Shown one piece after another: positions 53,978-63,231 of a stretch of DNA of 64,000 nucleotides; the stretch's first letter is position 1; each line of letters starts with the position of its first letter. A model generated the notes under the pieces. The model saw only the letters and a list, made by a program, of their open reading frames with translations, made no database searches and was not told the origin of the DNA. This DNA is from Methanobacterium_B sp963768755 (GTDB lineage: Archaea > Methanobacteriota > Methanobacteria > Methanobacteriales > Methanobacteriaceae): NCBI GenBank assembly GCA_963768755.1, contig CAVYIX010000002.1:310001-374000 (forward strand), written 5' to 3'. A program made the translations under genes and the position numbers.

Positions 53978-55135
53978 ATGTTGGATATTGCATTTAAGGA
54001 TTTGAAAGCAAAGAAAAGTCGCGCAGCCATGTGTATAATTGGTGTAATAGTATGTGTTCTACTTATTGGTGTTATAAATTACGTAATGTATGAAATGGAA
54101 TCGGATCTCAAAGGGGATCTTGGTACAATTGGTGGAAACCTGTATTTTGAACAGAATGTTACCAATTATCCACCATTCGGAAGTATCATAAGTGAAAGTC
54201 TTGGTAACAACGTATTAAACCGTAACGAAGTTGATCCACAAAAAAGTACTAAAGCATTATTTGCACCTTTACAAGGAGGTATAACTTCAAGCTCAGGTAG
54301 TCCCCCTATAATTGTCGGTTTAACACCTGGAAAGGAACAAATATATATTGGAAATGCAACAGTAATAGGGAAAAGTTCACTGGCTGGAGAAAGTGATAAT
54401 GCAGTTATTTTAGGTAACAAAACTGCAACAGACTATAATGCTACAGTTGGAAGCATTCTCACAATTAATGGTAATAAATTCAAAGTAGTAGGAATAATGA
54501 AAACAGTAGGTGCTCCTGGTTGGCCATTAACCATTGATCATTCAATGATTATGTCTTTATCGTATGCTCAGAATGTCTCCAATAGACCGGGCATTATTTC
54601 TACTGTTATCATAGGTCCAAGTGCACAATATTCAGCACAGACCCTTGAAGAGAATTTACAGAATGATTATCCTAAATATGACGTTTACTCTCAAAAAGAT
54701 GCTCAGAAAACAATTGACAATCAGTTAAAGGGTACCATGCTGTTCATGAACATGATAAACATATTTATTTTCATTGTTTCCATGATTCTTATTATGAATG
54801 TGATGATGATGTCTGTAAAAGAAAAAACTAAAGAAATAGGCACAATGAGGGCTATTGGAACTAAGAAAAGATCAATAATGGCATTAATAATATACGAATC
54901 ATTAATACTAAGTGTTATAGGCGGAATAATAGGAATATTACTCATACCTCCTACCTACAACATACTAGGATTACTAACAGGCGCGGCAAATCATTTTAAT
55001 ATCTTTTTAACCCTGCCAACAACGATTTTAGTACAGATAGTTATAGTAATTTTTGTCATAGGAACATTCTCTGGACTGCTGCCAGCTTATCTTGCTAACC
55101 GTATCAGCCCAATTGAAGCACTACGATACGAATAA
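53978..55135 (+). CDS. ABC transporter permease, MacB/FtsX type
   Basis: 385 aa, same layout as the permease at 7.3 kb: N-terminal TM in SRAAMCIIGVIVCVLLIGVI, a Ser/Asn-rich external domain, three C-terminal TMs and the tail PAYLANRISPIEALRYE. Only distantly similar to the first copy. The ATPase gene follows after 47 bp. Substrate unknown. Confidence 0.92.
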   Translation: MLDIAFKDLKAKKSRAAMCIIGVIVCVLLIGVINYVMYEMESDLKGDLGTIGGNLYFEQNVTNYPPFGSIISESLGNNVLNRNEVDPQKSTKALFAPLQGGITSSSGSPPIIVGLTPGKEQIYIGNATVIGKSSLAGESDNAVILGNKTATDYNATVGSILTINGNKFKVVGIMKTVGAPGWPLTIDHSMIMSLSYAQNVSNRPGIISTVIIGPSAQYSAQTLEENLQNDYPKYDVYSQKDAQKTIDNQLKGTMLFMNMINIFIFIVSMILIMNVMMMSVKEKTKEIGTMRAIGTKKRSIMALIIYESLILSVIGGIIGILLIPPTYNILGLLTGAANHFNIFLTLPTTILVQIVIVIFVIGTFSGLLPAYLANRISPIEALRYE

Positions 55136-55182
55136 TTTACATAAAAAGCTAAAAATGGATAATAATTAAAGGTGTAATATAT

Positions 55183-55872
55183 ATGAAAGATTTAATTAAT
55201 GGAACGGAAATTTGGAAAACCTATAAATTGGATAGTACCGAAGTTAACGCACTCAGAGGATTGAATATAACCGTTAATAAAGGTGAATTTGTTTCTATAA
55301 TGGGCCCTTCAGGTTCTGGCAAATCCACAATCCTCAATATGATAGGATGTATAGATACTCCCACAAAAGGATTTCTTTACATCGATGGGAATAAAACATC
55401 AGAAATGTCAGAAGGAGAACTTACTAAACTTCGGGCAGAAAAAATAGGATTTATATTTCAAACTTTTAATCTCTTACCCGCACTCACAGTAAGGGAGAAT
55501 GTAGAATTTTCCCTGAGAAATTTGAATAATGGTAATAAGCTTAATAAATCTACTAGGATTAAAAGAACTGAAGAATGCCTTGAAATGGTTGATCTCAAGC
55601 ATCGAATGAATTTTTTGCCAGCGAAATTATCTGGTGGTGAGAGGCAGAGAGTTGCTATTGCCCGTGCATTGGCTAATAAGCCTAAATTTATTTTAGCTGA
55701 TGAACCAACAGGTAACCTTGACACCGAAGCTAGTGATAACATAATAAATTTATTACACAATGTTAACATGGATGGGACTACTGTGATAATGGTTACTCAT
55801 GATATTGAAACTACAAAAGACACAAGGTTACTTAAAATACGGGATGGAATCATAGATATGGAGGTAAATTAA
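55183..55872 (+). CDS. ABC transporter ATP-binding protein, MacB/LolD type
   Basis: 229 aa. Walker A GPSGSGKST, Q-loop FIFQTFNLL, signature LSGGERQRVAIARALA, Walker B FILADEPTGNLD and H-loop VTHD. GGTGTAAT precedes the ATG. Functions with the permease just upstream in a TetR-controlled set. Confidence 0.94.
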   Translation: MKDLINGTEIWKTYKLDSTEVNALRGLNITVNKGEFVSIMGPSGSGKSTILNMIGCIDTPTKGFLYIDGNKTSEMSEGELTKLRAEKIGFIFQTFNLLPALTVRENVEFSLRNLNNGNKLNKSTRIKRTEECLEMVDLKHRMNFLPAKLSGGERQRVAIARALANKPKFILADEPTGNLDTEASDNIINLLHNVNMDGTTVIMVTHDIETTKDTRLLKIRDGIIDMEVN

Positions 55873-55979
55873 AATTAACCTTCTTCTATTTTAACAAATA
55901 ATAAAAAATTAATCATTAGATAACCATTTAAATTGAATTTTACAAGATTTATGAAACTAATAATTTGAAGTTGATTAAA

Positions 55980-56813
55980 ATGAATGAAAAGTTAGAACAT
56001 AATCTTGAAGGTGTACCTGAAACATTATTAGTGCCGTTATGGGCTAGGGCTGTTGAGCTTAATCACATAGATCCTATTGTAAAGGATAATAAAGCTTTAG
56101 AGATAATGGGTCAAATTAATTATGATTTTTCAAAATTAGATGAAAATGATAATAATTGGCCTACACAAGTGAGTATAGTTGTTAGAACTGAATTGTTAGA
56201 TAAAGCTGTAATGGTTTTTATGGATGGAAATCCTGATGGTATAATTGTTAATATTGGATGTGGATTAGATACACGTTTTCATAGACTAGATAATGGGAGT
56301 ATTCACTGGTACGATCTAGATTTACCTAAACCAATTAAGATTAGAAAACATTTTTTTGAGGAAACAGAAAGATACAAGATGATAGCCAAATCTGTTTTTG
56401 ATTATACATGGATTGATAATATTAAAGCTGATGGACCTGTTTTAATAATTATAGAAGGAGTTATGATTTATTTCACAGAAAATGAGGTCCAAACATTAAT
56501 GAATAAATTGGTTAATTCATTTAAATCCGCTGAAATGCTTATTGAGATAACAACCCCCCATATGGTTAAGCAGAGCAAGGAGAATGACCTTATAAATAAA
56601 CAATATCAAATAAATGCAACTCTTAAATGGGGAGTTAAAAATGGAATAGAATTAGAAAAAATTAATAATAAGATTAAATTTATTGAGGAGTGGCATTACT
56701 TCGATTTCCATCGCAATAGATGGAAAACTATCCGTTGGTTGTCTTTAATTCCAATATTTAAAAACCGTTATGGTAACCGAATAGTCCATCTTAATTTTAA
56801 TGCTGGATATTAA
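55980..56813 (+). CDS. leucine carboxyl methyltransferase-family (PPM1/Tcmp) protein
   Basis: 277 aa. SAM methyltransferase of the LCM/Tcmp family: VNIGCGLDTRFHRLDNG as motif I, then WYDLDLPKPIKIRKHFF and LIIIEGVMIYFTENEVQTL. Family members methylate carboxyl groups or polyketide and small-molecule hydroxyls. The frame opens with TTG 55965; ATG 55980 is chosen because it matches the usual N-terminus, but no ribosome binding site decides it. Single gene. Confidence 0.85.
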   Translation: MNEKLEHNLEGVPETLLVPLWARAVELNHIDPIVKDNKALEIMGQINYDFSKLDENDNNWPTQVSIVVRTELLDKAVMVFMDGNPDGIIVNIGCGLDTRFHRLDNGSIHWYDLDLPKPIKIRKHFFEETERYKMIAKSVFDYTWIDNIKADGPVLIIIEGVMIYFTENEVQTLMNKLVNSFKSAEMLIEITTPHMVKQSKENDLINKQYQINATLKWGVKNGIELEKINNKIKFIEEWHYFDFHRNRWKTIRWLSLIPIFKNRYGNRIVHLNFNAGY

Positions 56814-56958
56814 ACAGATCATTAAGGTGTGTCTGAAAAAACACTAATTTGAAAAATTATGAACAATAAATCAAATTTAAAGTAATTATCCTGGTTGTTA
56901 AACATAAGAAGATTTTAATGTAATTAGTATCAATTAATTTTTATACAGTTGTATATTC

Positions 56959-59142
56959 ATGGTGACTATGTCAAGTAATTTAGATAAACCTAAGAAAAGT
57001 GAAGAATACTACAATAATATTTATTCATACATGAATGAGGGAGTGGCCATTCATAAAGTTATTTATGATGATAAGAATATCCCAATAAACTATGAAATAA
57101 TTGATGTAAACCCTGCATTTGAAGAAATCTTAGGAGTTACTAAAAAAGAAGTTTTAGGAAAAAATATTTCTGATTTTTACGATACTAAAACACCCTACTT
57201 AGAATTATTTAATAATGTTTTTCAACAAGGAACCTCCACTAAATTTGAAACCTATAGTGAACCTATGGACAAATTTTTTAGAATAAATGTTATTTCTCTC
57301 TCAAAACAGTTGTTGATAACTATATTTGAAGATATCACTGAACAACATAAGAATGAAGAATCGTTGAAAGAAAATCAAAGAACTCTTGAAACTTTAATGA
57401 GTAATTTACCTGGTGTAGTTTACAAATGCAGAAATGATACCAATTGGACAATGGAATTTGTTAGTGAAGGTTGTTTTAAATTAACAGGATATACTGCAGA
57501 AGACCTTATCTTAAATAAAAATATTGCTTACAATGATATTATACATCCAGATGATCGTAAAATGGTTTGGGATACTATTCAAACTTCTATAAAAAACCAT
57601 AAACCATTTGAGATTATATATAGAATACAAACTTCTGATCTTGAAAATAAATATGTATGGGAACGAGGTAGGGGCATTTTTTCATCTGAAGGGAATTTAA
57701 TATTAGAAGGTTTTATCACAGATATTACTGATCGTATAACGAATGAAGAAAATATTAAAATATCAGAATCTTACTATAAGACTATTTTTGAAAATACTGG
57801 AACTGCAACTATAATAATTGAAGATGATACACTCATTTCTCTAGCTAATAGTGAATTTGAACAACTTTCCGGATATTCTAAGGAAGAACTTGAAGGTAAA
57901 ATAAAATGGATAGATCTTATTATTGAAGAAGATATAGAAAAGGCAATGGATTATCTAAGATCAAGAAGACTTAAAAAATCTACTCCGAAGCATTATGAAA
58001 TAAAAATAATAAATAAAGATGCTGCAATACGAGATGTTTATGTTACTGTTGCATTACTCCCTTATACTAAGAAAAGGTTAATATCTTTTTTGGATATTAC
58101 TGATAAAAAAGAATCGAGAAAAGCTTTAAGGGAAAGTCAAAAAAAATATAGAGATTTGGCTGAATTATTGCCACAGCCAATTTTTGAAAGTGATTTGAAT
58201 GGTAATGTAACATTTACTAATCGTATTGGGTTTAAAATTTTTGGTTATACACCCGAAGATTTAGACATTGGATTGAATATGTTACAGCTTTTAGATCCTA
58301 AAGATCATCTTAGGGCGATGGAAGATATTCAAAGATGCATATTAGGAGATGAATTGTCTGTTGAAGAATATACTGCTTTGAAAAAAGATGGCACACCTAT
58401 TCCAATATTAGTTTATTCGAATGCAATTAGACAGGATAATAAAGTGGTAGGGTATAGGGGAGTTTTTGTGGATCTTACTGATATTAAGAACGTTGAAAAT
58501 AATCTGATAGCCTCTCTCAAGGAGAAAGATATTCTTTTAAGGGAAATACATCATCGAGTTAAAAATAATATGCAGATAATATCCAGTTTACTAAATTTAC
58601 AAACAAAATATGTGGATGATCAGGAAGCTATTAATGTTCTAAAAGAAAGTCAAAACCGAGTTAAATCAATGGCAATAATACATGAGAAATTATATCAATC
58701 TAAAAATTTGACAAAAATCAATTTCATAGATTATATACAAAGTCTAGTTTTAAACTTATTTTATTCATATAACATTCAAGAAGACCAGATTAAACCGATA
58801 CTTGAAATAGAGAATATACATTTGAATATGGAAACTGCAGTTCCATGTGGTTTAATAATAAGCGAACTCATATCTAATAGTTTAAAATATGCATTTCCCA
58901 ATGAGATGAAAGGAGAAATTATCGTATCCCTTAAATCAGATAAAGATAATTATCAACTATGCATAAGCGATAATGGAATAGGATTACCAGAATCAATTGG
59001 ATTTGATGACTTAGAAACCCTGGGTCTTTTACTGGTAAATATCTTAACAGAACAAATTGACGGAAAAATTGCAATTCGCAGAGATCAGGGAACACAATAT
59101 AAAATAACATTCAAAGAACAAAAATACAAAGAACGCCTTTAA
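56959..59142 (+). CDS. multi-PAS HisKA_2 sensor histidine kinase
   Basis: 727 aa, no TM, so cytoplasmic. Four PAS domains (about residues 12-125, 135-260, 265-385, 390-510), then HisKA_2 with IHHRVKNNMQIISSLLNLQ and HATPase_c with SELISNSLKYAFP and DNGIGLPES. ATG 56959 opens the frame; ATG 56968 is an alternative with GGTGACT directly before it. It lies about 290 bp upstream of the Roadblock/KaiC/GTPase cluster on the same strand, so a functional link is possible. Confidence 0.92.
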   Translation: MVTMSSNLDKPKKSEEYYNNIYSYMNEGVAIHKVIYDDKNIPINYEIIDVNPAFEEILGVTKKEVLGKNISDFYDTKTPYLELFNNVFQQGTSTKFETYSEPMDKFFRINVISLSKQLLITIFEDITEQHKNEESLKENQRTLETLMSNLPGVVYKCRNDTNWTMEFVSEGCFKLTGYTAEDLILNKNIAYNDIIHPDDRKMVWDTIQTSIKNHKPFEIIYRIQTSDLENKYVWERGRGIFSSEGNLILEGFITDITDRITNEENIKISESYYKTIFENTGTATIIIEDDTLISLANSEFEQLSGYSKEELEGKIKWIDLIIEEDIEKAMDYLRSRRLKKSTPKHYEIKIINKDAAIRDVYVTVALLPYTKKRLISFLDITDKKESRKALRESQKKYRDLAELLPQPIFESDLNGNVTFTNRIGFKIFGYTPEDLDIGLNMLQLLDPKDHLRAMEDIQRCILGDELSVEEYTALKKDGTPIPILVYSNAIRQDNKVVGYRGVFVDLTDIKNVENNLIASLKEKDILLREIHHRVKNNMQIISSLLNLQTKYVDDQEAINVLKESQNRVKSMAIIHEKLYQSKNLTKINFIDYIQSLVLNLFYSYNIQEDQIKPILEIENIHLNMETAVPCGLIISELISNSLKYAFPNEMKGEIIVSLKSDKDNYQLCISDNGIGLPESIGFDDLETLGLLLVNILTEQIDGKIAIRRDQGTQYKITFKEQKYKERL

Positions 59143-59434
59143 ACATATTTTATTTTTTTTAGTAACAAGAATGTAAATTTTACAGATATAAATTAATTCG
59201 ATAATTTTTTTTTTGAAAAATATTTTTAATCTATAATAATTACTGTTTTTCATGGAAGTCAAAAATAACGAAACTTCTATGTTAGGATAATTACATGAGA
59301 ATAAATGACTAATTAGAATAATTTAAAAATAGTCTTAATTTGATTTATATTAAATATAGAAAGAATAAATAAGAATCTATACAAATTTAAGAGTATAATA
59401 ATAAGAAAATTAAAATCATTGTGGGGGTAATAAT

Positions 59435-59812
59435 ATAGGCGAAACAAAAAAGGAAAAGCTGGATAACGTACTTACAGGTCTCATGCAAGTAGGACAGATA
59501 AAAGCCAGCGGTGTTGTTTCTAAAGAGGGACTTCTAATAGATTCAAGGACACCACCTGATGTGGATGCCAGAATATTTTCTGCATTATGCTCCACTATAA
59601 TGGGTGCCGCAGAGGCCGCCTCAGGACAAATGAACACTGGAACAGTAGCACAAATATCGGTTAAAACCGAAAAAGGAACCATAGTACTTCTACCTGCCGG
59701 TATAAAAGCTATTTTAACAGTTTTAACAGAACCTGAAGCCCAGCTGGGACTTATATTTTATGAAATGGAAACACGAGCAGCACAAGTTGATGAAATTCTA
59801 AAGGAGATGTAG
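59435..59812 (+). CDS. Roadblock/LC7 domain protein with apparent ATA start
   Basis: Roadblock/LC7 (MglB-like) protein. The first ATG in frame is 59483, but that would remove the first helix of the fold. The frame extends upstream through KKEKLDNVLTGLM, the standard first helix, to ATA 59435, which has GGGGGT six bases upstream, and no ATG, GTG or TTG occurs between this point and the in-frame stop at 59411. I therefore place the start at ATA, giving 125 aa. Roadblock proteins dimerise and act on Ras/Arf-like GTPases, and such a GTPase is encoded in the next gene six bases later. Confidence 0.82.
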   Translation: MGETKKEKLDNVLTGLMQVGQIKASGVVSKEGLLIDSRTPPDVDARIFSALCSTIMGAAEAASGQMNTGTVAQISVKTEKGTIVLLPAGIKAILTVLTEPEAQLGLIFYEMETRAAQVDEILKEM

Positions 59813-59818
59813 AAGTCC

Positions 59819-60994
59819 ATGAAAAAAACACACATCCCCAAACTCGACGACTTCCTTGGAGGTGGAATTCCAGGAGGATCTTCCATACTATTTTGCGCTG
59901 TACCCGGGGTAGAATGTGAAGCATTTGGATATCAGATGCTCAACGCAATAATTGAAGATGGGAATAAAGGTTTTATCTTCACCAACGTTGCAGAACCCGA
60001 CAATATATTATACGAATTCAACCAGTATGGATGGGACCTTGAAAAATATCTTGATGAAGAAAAAGCCTTCTTTGTCGATGGAAGTTCTAACTCTATAGGA
60101 GTGCCTCCAATGGGTAAATATTCTATAGATGAAGTTTCCCAGATAGAAGGAGTCGTCATTAAAGCCATTGGTGATGTTCCTAACGGTGTTGGTGTTATCA
60201 ACAATTTATCCACACTTATAGATTACCTAGAAGAGGATAAAATTATCGAAATACTAAATAATTGGAATGAATATGCAAAGGAAAAAAATACCATTTTAGT
60301 GTACATATTCACGAAATGGGACTACGACCCTAAACTCATAGAAGATATAAAAAATAGTGTTGACTGTATTGTTAGTTTAACAAGTATAGAAGAACGTGTT
60401 ATTATAGGTCAAGGGTTCATGGTAACAAATGCATCATGGACTAAACCTTCAAATAACATGGTTCTCTTTTTCGTTCTACAACCAGGTGGTGTGAAAATAT
60501 ATATTCCCAAAATACTGGTTACAGGACCATATAATGCTGGAAAATCCAGTTTTGTAAAATCAATATCCAAAAAATCTGTTTCAGTAGAAAGGATGGCTTT
60601 TGAAAAATTTCCAACCACCATTGCAATGGATATTGGCCATGTAGACCACAACGGTTTCGTAGCAGACATATTTGGAACTCCCGGTCAGGAACGTTTCGAC
60701 CTTATGCTGGACGTGCTAGCCAAGGAAGCTGTAGGAGCATTTATATTAGTGGATTCCAGTGCCCCTCAAACATTTGCAAGGGCAAAGGATATGATAAATA
60801 AGACCCAAGCGGAAGCCATTCCCAAGATAATAGTTGCCAACAAACAAGACCTACCAGGAGCACTGGCCCCTGAACAAATCAGAGAAAAAATGAAACTCGA
60901 TAAAAACATTCCAATAATTCCGACTGTTGTTAAGGAAAATAAAGGAGTAGAAGAAGCGCTCAATACTCTTTTAAAACTTTTATATGGTGATTAG
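59819..60994 (+). CDS. fusion of a degenerate KaiC-like domain and an Arf/MglA-type small GTPase
   Basis: 391 aa. Residues 1-225 follow the KaiC/RecA pattern (LDDFLGGGIPGGSSILFCAVPG) but the P-loop reads AVPGVECEA with no Lys and no Ser/Thr, so it cannot bind ATP in the usual way. Residues 230-390 are a complete small GTPase: G1 GPYNAGKSS (236-244), a G2 Thr in FPTTIA, G3 DIFGTPGQERF, and G4 NKQD (341-344). The Roadblock gene lies six bases upstream and two KaiC-like genes follow directly, so a switch complex with a GTPase, its Roadblock regulator and RecA-like ATPases is likely. Confidence 0.88.
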   Translation: MKKTHIPKLDDFLGGGIPGGSSILFCAVPGVECEAFGYQMLNAIIEDGNKGFIFTNVAEPDNILYEFNQYGWDLEKYLDEEKAFFVDGSSNSIGVPPMGKYSIDEVSQIEGVVIKAIGDVPNGVGVINNLSTLIDYLEEDKIIEILNNWNEYAKEKNTILVYIFTKWDYDPKLIEDIKNSVDCIVSLTSIEERVIIGQGFMVTNASWTKPSNNMVLFFVLQPGGVKIYIPKILVTGPYNAGKSSFVKSISKKSVSVERMAFEKFPTTIAMDIGHVDHNGFVADIFGTPGQERFDLMLDVLAKEAVGAFILVDSSAPQTFARAKDMINKTQAEAIPKIIVANKQDLPGALAPEQIREKMKLDKNIPIIPTVVKENKGVEEALNTLLKLLYGD

Positions 60995-60995
60995 A

Positions 60996-61703
60996 ATGAT
61001 TCCTTGTATTGAATCAGGAATTCTAGGATTTGAAGAATTCACCCGTTCAGATGACGGGACAGGCGGAATACCCGAGAATTCATCTACTTTAGTATATGGT
61101 CCCGTAAAGACAGGTAAATCAATATTCAGCAACCAGTTTGCGTATAAAGGACTTCTCAATGAGGAACCCTGCCTCTATATTACAACTGATCAGGGAATAA
61201 AACAGTTGGAATCCATGATGTTTGACCTCGGGCGGCCAATAGAAAAATTCATTGAAGATAAGACGCTCTATGTAATCGACACAACCTCAAATCTCTCAGA
61301 GGGCAAACCTCAGCAAACTAAAAATATTATATCATCACCTATCGACAATCCAACGGATATTATGGTTAAGGTTGGTGCTGGTGTGCATTATGTCAATTCA
61401 AATAATCCTAGATTCAGATCGGTGATAGATTCTGCCACAACCCTATTAACATACAATGAGAACATGTTAATAGTTCGCGTTTTAAAAGCCTATCTAATGA
61501 GAATTAATGAAGCAGGTGGCACACCAATAATCACCTACACAGAAGATTCAGCAGATAAAATAGTAGAAACAATGCTCAAATCTATGGTTGACAACATTGT
61601 AAGGTTAGATGGAAAAGAGTTAACAATAGAAGCTATGAAGGGCATTGGAAGAAGAAGCTCATCATATCAAATAACAGACGAAGGTATAGTAATAAAAGAA
61701 TAA
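60996..61703 (+). CDS. KaiC-like RecA-superfamily ATPase
   Basis: 235 aa. Starts at ATG 60996, one base after the stop of the GTPase gene, with GGTGATT as ribosome binding site. N-terminal ESGILGFEEF is the usual KaiC-like opening, intact Walker A is GPVKTGKSIF, followed by LYITTDQG and MLIVRVLKAYLMRI. Single-domain member related to Rad55/KaiC-like signalling ATPases of archaea. Paralogous to the next gene. Confidence 0.88.
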   Translation: MIPCIESGILGFEEFTRSDDGTGGIPENSSTLVYGPVKTGKSIFSNQFAYKGLLNEEPCLYITTDQGIKQLESMMFDLGRPIEKFIEDKTLYVIDTTSNLSEGKPQQTKNIISSPIDNPTDIMVKVGAGVHYVNSNNPRFRSVIDSATTLLTYNENMLIVRVLKAYLMRINEAGGTPIITYTEDSADKIVETMLKSMVDNIVRLDGKELTIEAMKGIGRRSSSYQITDEGIVIKE

Positions 61704-61742
61704 GAGAATTTTTTAAATGGATTTAAAAATTGAGGATGCAAT

Positions 61743-62465
61743 ATGATCCCTACAATTGAATCAGGAATTCCGGGATTTGACGAACTTACAGTATCAGAAA
61801 TTACCGAAGGCGGAATTCCAGAAAAATCAACCACTTTAATATACGGCCCTCCAAAGACTGGTAAATCAATATTTTGCAACCAATTCACATACCATGGACT
61901 TTTAAACTTAGACCCATGCCTCTATGTGACTACCGATTATGGTATCAAACAGTTGCAAAGTAACATGATGGACTTCCAGTGGTTCATACAGAACTACATC
62001 CAGAACCAGACACTCTATATTATAGATGGAATTTCACGGCTTTCAGGTGCAAAATTAGAGGATACCAACAACGTTAAACAATCTTCAGTTGGAAACTCAT
62101 CTGATATGATGGTTAAAATTGGTATTGGAACCAGATCGGTATATAAAAAATCAAATCATTTCAGATCTGTACTTGATTCACTTAACACATTACTTGCATT
62201 CAACCCGGATCAAATGGTTATAAGACTGTTGAAGGCATATTTAAGACGTATCCGTGAAGCAGGAGGTTCTGGTATCATTGCTTACACTGAAGGTAATGCA
62301 AATCAAGAAACAGAAAACATTTTAAAATCACTTTTTGACAACATCATAAGATTAGATGGGAAAAATATACATTTTGAATTCCTATCTGAAGCAAATGATG
62401 AAATATACAATTTTGAATCAACCTACACAATCACAAATAAAGGTCTTATAATTAAAAAAAAATAA
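61743..62465 (+). CDS. KaiC-like RecA-superfamily ATPase, tandem paralogue
   Basis: 240 aa, collinear with its upstream neighbour (ESGIPGFDEL, GPPKTGKSIF, LYVTTDYGIKQLQ, VIRLLKAYLRRIREAGGSGII), with intact Walker A. GAGG is eight bases before ATG 61743. Last gene of the Roadblock/GTPase/KaiC cluster; the duplication suggests a hetero-oligomer or two related outputs. Confidence 0.88.
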   Translation: MIPTIESGIPGFDELTVSEITEGGIPEKSTTLIYGPPKTGKSIFCNQFTYHGLLNLDPCLYVTTDYGIKQLQSNMMDFQWFIQNYIQNQTLYIIDGISRLSGAKLEDTNNVKQSSVGNSSDMMVKIGIGTRSVYKKSNHFRSVLDSLNTLLAFNPDQMVIRLLKAYLRRIREAGGSGIIAYTEGNANQETENILKSLFDNIIRLDGKNIHFEFLSEANDEIYNFESTYTITNKGLIIKKK

Positions 62466-62497
62466 ATCATTTAAAAAATGAACTCAAATTTTTAAAA

Positions 62498-62923
62498 TTA
62501 ATTTTGATCAACATTTTCCTCAAGAATGAATTCACATTTTCCATCTTCAGGAATCACCATTATTGGAATGGAAACCAAGTTTATCAGATCTGCTGCAGTG
62601 CTCTGGTGAACAAACCTGTAGATCTTGTCGAACTTTAGGTGTCCCATAATAACTATATCAAAGTTCTCAGCATATTCTGCTATTTTTTCAGGAATTTCAC
62701 TGTTTTGTCCATTGAATTTTACAGATTCATATTTGACATCTAAACCCAATTGTCTACCTTTTTCCACATATTCCTTTAGTTTGTTGATAGCCTCTTTATC
62801 AACACCTAAGTAAATGAAATTGACTGTGGCATTTTGTTCAATTCCATAATTAAATACATTTTTTATGAGGAAGTCTTGATCTTTTTTTAAAGGGTTTATT
62901 GGGACTAATATCTTATGGAACAT
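62498..62923 (-). CDS. universal stress protein (UspA family)
   Basis: 141 aa from ATG 62923, which has GAGGT five to eight bases upstream; the frame opens four codons earlier. UspA alpha/beta fold with FHKILVPINPLKKDQDF at the start and FDIVIMGHLKFDKIYRF near the C-terminus. The ATP-binding pattern G-x2-G-x9-G-S/T is not intact (MGHLKFDKIYRFVHQSTA), so it is probably of the non-ATP-binding kind. Convergent with the KaiC-like gene. Confidence 0.85.
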   Translation of the reverse strand: MFHKILVPINPLKKDQDFLIKNVFNYGIEQNATVNFIYLGVDKEAINKLKEYVEKGRQLGLDVKYESVKFNGQNSEIPEKIAEYAENFDIVIMGHLKFDKIYRFVHQSTAADLINLVSIPIMVIPEDGKCEFILEENVDQN

Positions 62924-63105
62924 GTAATACCTCATTATTAGAAACTTAAATCAGTTATTTAAATATTAATTTGTTTATACATTATATAAATTTGTATATT
63001 GTTTGGACATTTATTAAAACTTCTCTAAAGGGGTATTTTATTAATATTTGTATACAGTGGTGTTTAATAATTTTTAAGATATTAAAGTCCTATGATGTGC
63101 CGGTT

Positions 63106-63120
63106 ATTCGTCAAACGAAT
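63106..63120. promoter_or_regulatory. palindrome ATTCGT-CAA-ACGAAT upstream of rubredoxin
   Basis: Perfect six-base arms separated by three bases, about 110 bp before the rubredoxin start and 35-45 bp upstream of an AAATATACTT TATA-like element. The half site TTCGT resembles the box of the redox regulator MsvR known in related methanogens (TTCGTA spaced from TACGAA), but spacing is one base shorter. Confidence 0.45.
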
Positions 63121-63231
63121 TTTCTTAAGATAAATATTAAATTTTGGTAGATAAAAAATATACTTAATGATATCTTAAATAATAATAATTTGAAGTAATA
63201 TAGAAAATTTGTTAATAGGAGGACACTAAAT

